Source of the DNA: Cacajao melanocephalus
Lineage: Eukaryota; Chordata; Mammalia; Primates; Pitheciidae
Direction of reading: 5' to 3'
Length of the DNA stretch: 64,000 nucleotides
NCBI GenBank assembly: GCA_963573385.1
Contig: CAUYLG010022133.1
Location: forward strand, 43,448 to 107,447
Shown: positions 54,611 through 64,000 of the stretch, in pieces
Layout of the letters: every line of letters starts with the position of its first letter
Position numbering within the stretch: position 1 is the stretch's first letter
The notes under the pieces: generated by a model
Told to the model about the DNA's origin: nothing
Seen by the model: only the letters and a program-made list of their open reading frames with translations
Database searches by the model: none
Translations under genes and position numbers: made by a program

Positions 54611-55314
54611 GTTTATATGACTGTTCTTGGAAATGTTCTCGGAAATGTTGCAAGTGTATGGACAAAGTAATAGATCAGGATCATAGCATGGAATACACTT
54701 GATGTGGAAATGCTTATTTTTACAAAATAAAAAGGGTCACAGCACCTGTGGTTTTTAAATCCACCAGGTTCCAAGCTGTACCCCTAATTTCAGGCCTTTA
54801 GCCAGCTAAGGTATTTTGTTTGAACACTTTAGCTTCCTTGGAGTTTCTTTTTGAGCTTCTTATTCAGCCGGTGGACATTTGGATGTGTAAAGAATATAAA
54901 ATACCTTTTATGCCATAACCACATATTGTTGAGTACATGATGTAAAATCATTTAGTGCTTAAGATGGCGGAGCAGATTTTTTTCCACAGCTAAGTCTGTT
55001 CTTAGCAAACTAGTTCATGTTTGAGAGCAAGCCCAGCTCTATCGGCACATTGTGGAGCCTCCTGTGAAACCACATGAATAATGCAGCTCATCTCATCTGG
55101 CTCTCTAGAGATTGGCAGCTAGGAAACCTGCTGAGGTTGCCCCGTGCAGCCTCTCCTCCTGGCCTGCCTCTCTCTTGTCCTGTGAGGAGTTTGCTCAGTC
55201 CCCTCATCTTACTCAAGGTGAAGAAGTAAGTCTACCACAAATACATTAGCATTCTCCACTCAACCGCCCTATTTCCATCTTTATGGAAAATTCTATTCAT
55301 TGACCTTCCCTTAG

Positions 55315-55427
55315 GTCCTTTCTGTCTTCAATTGAAGGAGATTCTGCTACATTTCTTTCTGAGGAAGAAGCCAAAGACAATGATAATACAAATTTTGAGG
55401 AATGTTCAGATGGAGCCAATTACCTAG
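55315..55427 (+). other. Exon-like segment of unknown status
   Basis: 113 bp between a pyrimidine-rich acceptor (CATTGACCTTCCCTTAG) and a GTAATA donor. In one frame it reads as an uninterrupted acidic peptide (SFLSSIEGDSATFLSEEEAK then DNDNTNFEECSDGANYL). In the frame imposed by exon C (phase 1) it is open for 36 codons and then stops at TAG, its last three bases. No protein family recognised. It may be a rarely used poison exon, a relic or chance. Confidence 0.3.
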
Positions 55428-55579
55428 GTAATAGGGATTTAAACAGTTACACTCTATATCACATTATTTTTTTTTTTTTGGCATTTCTGCCACACATATT
55501 GCACTTGAAAATGTGTAGGTTTTATAAAGCAGGCATGGCCTCACCTCTAGTGTCCAACAGTGGAGGAGACAGGGCGTAA

Positions 55580-55800
55580 AACATGCAGACCCTGGAGACC
55601 ACTGCTCCATTTCAATCCCAGCCCTGCCCAGTCCTGTCACTGCTCTTCTGTGACCTAATGAGGGTGACGGTAGTGATAGTAGCACCTGCCGTCTAGGCTG
55701 TTGTGAGCATTAAATGAGAATTTAATGCTTGTGTGTTGAAGCCCCTAATAAGGTAGTTGGCACAATAGGAAGCTCCAAATACATGTAGCATTTATTATTA
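55580..55800 (+). mobile_element. MIR SINE fragment
   Basis: TTTCAATCCCAGCCCTGCCC, CTCTTCTGTGACCTAATGAG, GTGATAGTAGCACCTGCC, TTGTGAGCATTAAATGAGAA and AGGTAGTTGGCACAATAGGA follow the MIR consensus. Confidence 0.75.
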
Positions 55801-56336
55801 TCCTTTTCCCATTGACAGCTAAAAATGTGCTTGGAATCATTTAAAAAAAAATGACTGTATGTCCTCTTCCTCATTCATCATGACTGTAGTTACACATACT
55901 ATAAATTAGAGGGAAACTAAAATGCATAGTGCCAAAGGTACATATAAATAGATATAGATATATACATATGTAGGGTTAAACATGGGATTATTTTGCCTTC
56001 CTTTTTATTAATTCACTTATTTACATTTTTAATTTTTATACCAAGTTCTACAAATTACTGAAATCCATTATGCTGTATATCACAATAACATTCTTAGTAG
56101 TAGCTATTGCTGATTGTTGAACAGGATCCTTTCTGTTAATCATTTGTTGTTTTCTTTCTTGCTTATTTACATTGTGAAGACCTAATGAGGAGCTTGCATT
56201 TTTTAAAATTATGCTTACATAGACATCTATCTGCCCATTACAAGGCTGTTGGTTAAGATAGGTAGAGTCACCACTGTCATAAAAATGTTATTCAGAGTTC
56301 CAACATGATCACAGTATCTCATACCTCATCTTGAAT

Positions 56337-56631
56337 TTTTTTTTTTTTTTTTGAAACAGAGTCTTACTCTGTCACCCAGGCTGGAGTGCTGTGGTGCGAT
56401 CTCGGCTCACTGCAATCTCCACCCTTGGGTTCAAGTGATTCTACTGCCTCAGCCTCCCGAGTAGCTGGGATTACAGGCACCTGCCACTGCGCCCAGCTAA
56501 TTTTTGTATTTTTAGTAGAGACAGGGTTTCAACATCTTGGCCAGGCTGGTCTTGAACTCCTGACCTCATGATCCACCCGCCTTGGCCTGCCAAAGTGCTT
56601 GTATTACAGGCGTAAGCAAGTGTACCAGGCC
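56337..56631 (-). mobile_element. Alu, full dimer, inserted at an L1 tail
   Basis: A T tract then GAAACAGAGTCTTACTCTGT through both arms to AAGTGTACCAGGCC. TTGAATTTTTTTT before and CTGAATTTTTTTT after suggest that its TSD includes the poly(T) of the L1 piece that follows. Confidence 0.95.
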
Positions 56632-56633
56632 TG

Positions 56634-56768
56634 AATTTTTTTTTTTAAGTTCTGGGGTGCATGTGCAGGATATGCAGGTTTGTTACATAGGTAAATGTGT
56701 GCTGTGGTGGTTTGCTTTACCTGTCAACCTGTCACCTAGGTATTAAACCCCACATGCATTAGCCATTT
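56634..56768 (-). mobile_element. L1 3' end (short)
   Basis: T tract, AAGTTCTGGGGTGCATGTGC, AGGATATGCAGGTTTGTTAC, TGTGCTGTGGTGGTTTGC and CCCCACATGCATTAGCC are a primate L1 3' UTR in reverse, about 135 bp. Confidence 0.88.
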
Positions 56769-59700
56769 ATCCAAATAAAGAGCTTTCATTTTAAAATTCT
56801 TTCAAGGATATAAGAAGAGTAAAACTATGAAAACTATTTAAAGATAGGATTTTACATCATATTCTCTTTCAAATATATCTACAATATCTTCATACACATG
56901 ATCCCACATTCAGTTTGAGAACCAATGTGATAGGTATGCTTGGCCTGTCCTGGTGTTTTCAATGTCTTCTTTTCCGATCAAAGCAGGGAAAATAAGATCA
57001 ACACCAATGATAATTACTCCATTACTACTAAGAATCATGCATTAAGTGCCTCTCCCACAATTATTTCAAATTTCATATGTTTAAATTTACCCTTGAGTAT
57101 TCTTCCATTGAATTTAGCATGGATGAGCTTGTGCTCAGTACAGAAAATTGGAAAATGTTTATCGTTCAGTTCTTGGTGACGACACTCTTGCATATATGCC
57201 ATATCGGGTGCTAAAGATTCCCTATCCCTAAAGAAATGGAGTTGAATTTCTTTTAAGAGTATATAGGCCATTTTATTGGACCCATTGTCATCTAAGCCAT
57301 TCTTATTTTCTGAGCTTTCAGGGGGACATTCTTTAATTACTTTCTTATATGCTTATTTTGTATTTCCATAATGTGTAAATGTTTTATGTTTTCATATTTA
57401 TCTGTATATGCAGGTATACTTAAAGGCAAAGATACATAATCCAAAAAGTAGTGTTTTTTTCTTCCTCTTTATTGAACATTACCTTATATTCCCCCCCACC
57501 AAGTTTCTAACTGTGTGCCCAGATTCTTGTATTTTATTCTGTTCTCCTTTTTTTCCATTGTCAGTAAATAATGCTTGTAATCATCTATTATAAAGCAGAA
57601 TATTTAACTTTATATAAAAGAATGCCTTTTCCCCTTTTTCAAACAAATATAGCACATAAACATAAAACATCTGTTTATTTTTCCTGTATAAACTAGGTCT
57701 TTATTTGTGCAGCTCTGCAGAAAACAAACAGATCATTTCATGAAAGCATAGGTGTCTATTGAAGCATCAAGTCAGCTGCTGAAGTGGCTACTTGTTAAAT
57801 CTCCCAAAGCCACCATTGATACACTTCATTGAATTCTAAGAGCTTATTGAGGGAGAAGGGGCTGTTTGCAGAGCAGGTGAGACGAGAGAGGAGTGTGTTT
57901 ACAGAGCTGATGAAGCACATTCCCTTTCTAGTGTTTGCCCTGAGTAGGTTCAATTGGATAGAGTAATCCTACAAGGAGAATGGTTTGGTCAACTGAGCCT
58001 TAAAACGCAAATAAGGAAAAGTGTTCAACAGTCCAGAAATTAAGGGAAAAAATGTATTAAATGGAAGTCTTTTAATAATGTGACCAATATTAATTTATCT
58101 ATATTAACAGAGAGCCAAGGATTACATAAGCCACGTCAAGGTCTAAATAGTTGGGACCAGATGGGAGACTTGAACCCTGAATCTTGATAGCATTTTATTC
58201 AATGCCATATGCACATTTCTGTTTTCTAATATTGATTGATTCAAAGTTGTTAATGGTAATAAGAGCTCATTTATTTAATATTCTCTACATATTAGATATT
58301 TAATGATTTTCATTCATTTAAAGTAATTATTTTTTATATATACTTTTACAAAGTAAGGTATTACATTGTTACATTACTAATGGTTGGTTTGAGATCCATT
58401 AGATTCTCATACATTTTTTTTTTATGATTATATAACCTGTCCTTCAATACAGTGTGTTTTTCTCTCCATTGGTACTAGTATTTTACCTTTTTTTTAATTG
58501 CATGGATTAGTCTCTAACTTATTTTACTATAACAGCACCAATTTGGATTCAGATTTTATATTTTGAAATTCTCATCAGCTGTTTTATTTATTATGACCTA
58601 AAAGAAGCTTAAACCATGGATTTGGGAATGACACTTCTAAAAGGCCAGTTGTCAAAGCTGAAACTACACATGTGATTGTGTTTTTTTTAAATAGATAATC
58701 TTTTTGTATTTTATACATAAGTTGTTTGCTCATCTTAGATTTCATATCTCAACCTCTTTTTTCATAATAGTGATATCACTCTTTAAGATGTAAAACAAAC
58801 TAAAATAGGAACAGAATAACATTCATAAACTTTCTTCTACCTTTTCTTCCTCTGTACATACCAAGATGTTGCCTTCCTGTTTCTGCTTAATTAATTGAAT
58901 TTCTCACCCTATTTTCACATTTTGAACCAGTCCCTCTTACATTATTCACAATTTTTTGTCTGCTGCTTGGCAGTGTTTTTCTTAAACTCTTTCTTGTTAT
59001 ATTTTCTTTTACTTCATGGTCCTTTGAGAGTTTTTTTGTGTGGGTGGTCAAATTGTTCTCCTTACCTACTCTGTTGTTTTTTTTTTAACAAAAAGATTTC
59101 TTTATATTTTCATATTATTTCCTGATCTCTGACACTTTAATCATTGTATTTAATATATTAATAGCAAATACTTTTTTATAGAAATGCATTTCTTTTCTGA
59201 AAGCCATTTCAGCAAGATTAAATGTTGATACTTAGTTTCCTGAATGGAAAAAAAATGCATATCTATGAAAAATGCCAGATGTACTTACTTTTCTCCATTT
59301 GTCCTGGATTCTCTGACTAGCTTATCACAACCCGTAGAAAATGAAATTTTGTTTACCTCTGTATATTTGTTCATCCAAGAGCAAGACTTGCCTAAATTTT
59401 AAAACCCTTTCACCATAATATAAGGCACACTGCATACATTTTAAAATGTGAATTTTAATTACACATGCTGATAATACTTTGGAGAAAAGCTAAATCCTCA
59501 AGTACTTGCATAAAGACATAAAGCAGATTTTCCGACTGTGCAATTAATGTTTATTAGCCTAATCTGATTATTTTGAGACTTAACACATCAGGGAAACCTT
59601 CATTATTTCAAAATATTGTTCCTCCGGGAATATATGCACTTTTTGTATATGAAATTTCTCTTAAATGTTTTTGTCATTTTTGTCATGTTATGGAACCTAC

Positions 59701-60960
59701 TTTTCTAAATTTTTGTAATTCTAAGATGAAGTCTTGAAAGTTCACTGGCAAAGAAAAGTCCTGAACTCTTAAGTCAATCCTCAGTATTAGAGTATATTCC
59801 TCCAGTTCCAGTTCACTTTGCAACTTTTCATCATTTCAACACAATTTCCTTACTTCTTTTAATAATTACTTTCTCAGCGTGACATAATTTCCTTTGTGTC
59901 TGATTTGGCATATGTCCCCTAATGTAAAAGAGGATAAAATAAGCTGTATGATTGTCCACTAAGAAATGGTCAGGAAGTCTGAGTGGTGAAGTGTAATTGA
60001 TAATTGGAACCTAATTCCATATAGAGCATCTGTGGCATAAATGGTCCTATCTAGCCATTGGCTGTATTTTTGATATGAAATCTGCTCCATAGCCCAAGAA
60101 ATCAAGTGGGCTGTCTACTATTGATCATGGCTATCAGCCACTAAAGCAGTTAATAACTGCTATTTTCATCGTATGTGTCAACCAAACCTTGGATGTCAAA
60201 TACATTTTGAGAATTAGATAAAAATAATGACATGAAAGGATCTAAAAAGAATCCAAGAAGGAAACAGAAAATTGAAATTCAATTTGAAAATAGTCAAACT
60301 GATTTTAGTAACTAGTATAAAATCTTCTCAAAACAATTTAGACACATTGAAAAGATGCAAATACTTTCGGAAAAGCTAAGTCAGCTCCTTATTTTGTCTG
60401 CCTTGCAGTTGGGTTGGTTTTTGCCTCATTCTCCCTTCACCAAATGTGTTTGTTCCTGTGACAGCTTCACTTGAAAAAGAGGCATAGAAAAATCTTTCGG
60501 GAGTTACTTTACAGCAACTAGAGCAGTCCTGCATTGAATGTTCTGGTGTTAATTAGGGAAACATGAACCCCACCTCTCCCCACCTCCACCCCCATGCATA
60601 CACTCCCTCTCACTTCTTCTTATTTTCTTTGATTCAGGAAAATTAACTACATTACTAAATTTGTTTTACACCGTTCCTAAAGTTAATGTAACGTTACCTG
60701 AACACATCCTGAATGTTGTCAACTTGAGCACCAAAGAACTAACTTCCCATGCCTCCTTAGAAAATATTCTTTATATTTCTTCTGAGTTTTACATTTGCAC
60801 AAAGTTTACATTGCAGCTGCACACACCTTCTCTTGGATGTGGGTAAGAGAACACACAACAGATGCATTCCCCTCATACCTGAAAGGTTTGTCTCTGAGGC
60901 ATGCTGATTGTCATTTGATTGGATGACATTGACTGTATTGGTTTAAATATGATGGATTAA

Positions 60961-61377
<417 letters not shown>

Positions 61378-61732
61378 TAAAGCAGTTTTGTAACGGGGTA
61401 CTGCAATTTCTTTCACATCATGTTGCATTTATGTCATTGGCTATTAAAGGGCTGGCTTTTCTTGGGTTGTATATTCTTTTGTTTGACTTGGAATGTGGGT
61501 ATTTGCAATGGATCCCTAATGTCTTCTGTGGTTAACCACCAAAAACTAAAGATGTTCTTTTGATCAGAGTGTCTGTAGGTGCTTGACATGTAACTATTTG
61601 ATAAGATGTAGACCGGCCTCTTTAATGCAGGGGAAACTGGGGACTGGAGGTGATGTCATTTGACCTCAGATATCATGGCCTACGTATTTTATTGTCTCAG
61701 TGGAAGTATGTTTCATCATCATGTGCATTACT

Positions 61733-62014
61733 TTTTTTTTTTTTTTTTTTTAGACGGTGTCTTTCTCTTTCCCCCAGGCTGAAGTGCAGTGATTGATCTT
61801 GGCTCACTGCTACTTCCGCCTCCCGGGTTCAAGCGATTCTCCTTCCTCAGCCTCCCAAGTAGCTGGGATGACAGGCATACACTGCCACACCTGGGTAACT
61901 TTTTGTATTTTGGTAGAGACGGGGTTTCACCTTCTTGCTCAGGCTGGTCTTGAACTCCTGAGCTCAGGCAATCTCAAAGTTCTAGGATTACAGGCGTGAG
62001 GCACCGCGCCCTGT
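61733..62014 (-). mobile_element. Alu, full dimer
   Basis: Long T tract then AGACGGTGTCTTTCTCTTTC through both arms (CACACCTGGGTAACTTTTTG) to CACCGCGCCCTG. It lies about 390 bp after exon D in the opposite orientation to the gene. Confidence 0.95.
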
Positions 62015-63605
62015 TGTACATTTCTGTCTCTCAGACTGCAAAGTGGTGCACCTTCCAAGTTACGGTAAAATTGAAAATTTAGAAATTTTACATGACCTTC
62101 GTTTCTCTATGTCTGGAAATAAACATTGCAGTGAATTTGTTTAAAGACTGATAAAAACTTGAACATAATATATTAAAGAAATTGTTATGGAGGTGTTGTT
62201 TTTGTTGTGGTTGTTACTATTTTGTGTTTATTTTTTGTTTTTAGTTTGTTTGTTTGTTTTTGCTTTCTTCCATCAGTGGCAAGGGGTTTGGCACTGCTCT
62301 GCTTCTAAAGTTGGATTTGAGTCCCTGTGGAGTTAATGATGCTTTATGTTTTATTCATAGCCATTGGATGTATGCTGATAGAGTCCCATAAATATATATC
62401 TGCATCTGTGAATACTATTGATATGTCAGATTGCTGGTGTTTCTTTATGGCAGGGCAGGTGGCTTGACTCTGATGTTGTACTTAAAATTCATCTCAACGA
62501 TTTTTCACTGATGGAGCATGCAAGTTCCTGTGTACTGTATTGAGGGGCTGGCATAGATTCTCTTGCAGAAAGAAATCACTTCTGCAAATATAAAAGACAG
62601 AATGGGATCATTTTATGGTTTTCTTTGAGACAGCTACTTTAGCATGGTTCAGACCTGTTTGAGGGTCCATGTTAAATATCGTATTTGGTATAACACCATC
62701 GTGAAAGTGAGTTGTAGTAAGTGCTTACTGCTACCTACCAGAAATCAGAAGCATTCTTAACGTTTGCTATGTTCAGTGTCCTGGTTATCTAGATTTTCAG
62801 TCTCAACAGCACTCTTTATAGTCTTGGTCCTGAAACCTGCCCCAGATTCTTAAGTATTCTTGGCGTGTATGGCAAGCGTATTCATCAGAAAATACCTCAA
62901 CATATTCTCTATTTTTAAAGAATCTTTCTTGATGTGCTTCTGAAAATGTATACAAATAGAATAATAGTGAACCCTTAAGAAATGCTAAAAGACAAAAATA
63001 TATAATTGAATTGACGTTTATATTTAACATCGTAGGTTTAAATTGACAATAAACATTTTATCTTCAATGAAAATACTTTAAATTTTCCTATTAGGGAATT
63101 TAGCTTAATAAGAAACCAAATTATATTTCTGTAGCTGGAGCCTAGCTTCCATATTTTATACTGTGTATTAAATGCATTTTATTTTATTAAATGGCATATT
63201 ATTTGCATTTTATATTACTGTCATTTTTACAGCCTTTTTTCTTCTCTCAATATATTGACATAGCTCTTACCTTTTCAAGTTATGGATTATGTCACTTATA
63301 TTTATTGAGTGCCTACTATAAACTAAAAAATAAAAACACCAATAAGAAGGGTTAGAATGAATAAGAGAATATTGGCAACTAAACTTTTGTATATGTCAAA
63401 GTTTTATGCAAATTAGTGCTATATGAATTATAAGTTCACTGTTAATTTCAAGGATACTAGATATGGGCATCATGCAAAATGTATGGAACATAAACTATAG
63501 TAATGCCTTCCTTGTCAGGTTTTCTTAAAATGAAGGAATATCTCAACATGTTTTTATTTAATGGAGAGACATTCCAAGTTTAAAATTCAAGTCCAGAATA
63601 TAGGA

Positions 63606-64000
63606 TGTAAGGCCGATAGCCTCGCCAGGAGCCGGATGGACAATACTCACCCCCTCCGCACCTAATAACACTTATCAGGAGGGCAGACGTCCTACTGATG
63701 CCTGCCTTCTCCATGCAGGCTCCCCACATCCACTCCTGCATTCCACCCCTAGCTCCATACTCAGCACTAAATCATGCTGTCAGCCCAAAATTCAAAAATC
63801 CCGCCGAGAGCCTAACCAATGGCAGCTCGCCAAGTCCCGGTCCAGTCTCTCTCTCTGACCAATACAGGTGCCCATGCTTTGCTTCCTCACCGGTCAATCT
63901 GTTACTTTCTCCAGCCCACGTGTGGGTAGCCCTGCTGGGCTGCCAATGGCAACTTGCCAAGTCCAGGTCCAGTCTTTCTATGACCAATGCAGTTGCCCAT
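63606..64000. mobile_element. Unassigned CpG-rich element, possibly the end of an LTR, cut by the window edge
   Basis: Base composition changes at about 63606 from AT-rich intron to GC-rich sequence with many CpGs (for example GGCCGATAGCCTCGCC, CCCGCCGAGAG, CACCGGTC). The first bases are TGTAAGGCC. From 63816 a unit starting CCAATGGCA repeats at 63943 (period 127 bp), with CCAAT-like boxes in both copies. TG at the edge, CCAAT boxes and repeated blocks would fit the U3 of a fairly young endogenous retroviral LTR, but no family is recognised and the other end is outside. Confidence 0.45.
63816..64000 (+). repeat. 127-bp direct repeat, second copy cut by the window end
   Basis: Copy 1 core 63816-63875 and copy 2 core 63943-64000 share CCAATGGCA, GCCAAGTCC, GGTCCAGTCT, GACCAAT and TGCCCAT in order. 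Copy 1 has an extra CT-dinucleotide expansion (CTCTCTCTCTG). The bases in between (63876-63942) appear once in the window. Confidence 0.85.

Noticed and set aside
55226..55231. GTAAGT perfect donor motif upstream of the exon-like segment
   Set aside because: No convincing acceptor and open frame paired with it; such motifs are common in introns.

Overview
This is a 64 kb piece of a primate nuclear genome lying inside one very large gene, CTNND2 (delta-catenin / NPRAP, a neuronal p120-catenin-family armadillo protein). The gene reads left to right on the + strand. Dimeric Alu elements of several ages show that the genome is primate. Four coding exons were found by their delta-catenin peptide, consensus splice sites and fully matching splice phases: 11117-11289 (173 bp), 23426-23990 (565 bp), 43306-43500 (195 bp) and 61088-61343 (256 bp). 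Joined, they encode about 396 residues: the low-complexity Ser/Pro/Ala-rich N-terminal half, after the coiled coil and up to the start of the armadillo repeats. The start codon, coiled coil, ARM repeats, C-terminus, promoter and 3' UTR are all outside the window.

Against the human protein as I remember it, the four exons carry about five substitutions. That would be many for a human allele and suggests a non-human primate, but I could not align it.

The rest is intron: >11.1 kb, 12.1 kb, 19.3 kb, 17.6 kb and >2.6 kb. It holds Alus on both strands (several with target-site duplications), a 3.9 kb antisense L1 carrying a younger L1 3' end inside it, other L1 3' ends, an antisense LINE-2 piece with a recognisable reverse-transcriptase C-terminal relic, smaller L2 and MIR pieces, hAT- and Tigger-like DNA transposons, and an MLT1-type MaLR LTR. 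A CpG island covers the 565-bp exon and its flanks. Several multi-kilobase stretches (about 36-38.2 kb, 41-45 kb, 57-61 kb) show no repeat I recognise.

No second host gene, tRNA, rRNA, CRISPR array or bacterial feature was found. Items most worth a second look are a CpG-rich element with a 127-bp direct repeat that runs off the right edge (from about 63606), an exon-like 113-bp segment at 55315-55427 that would end translation if spliced in, a 49-bp direct repeat 810 bp apart (27555 and 28365), and the clean nested or rearranged retroelements.
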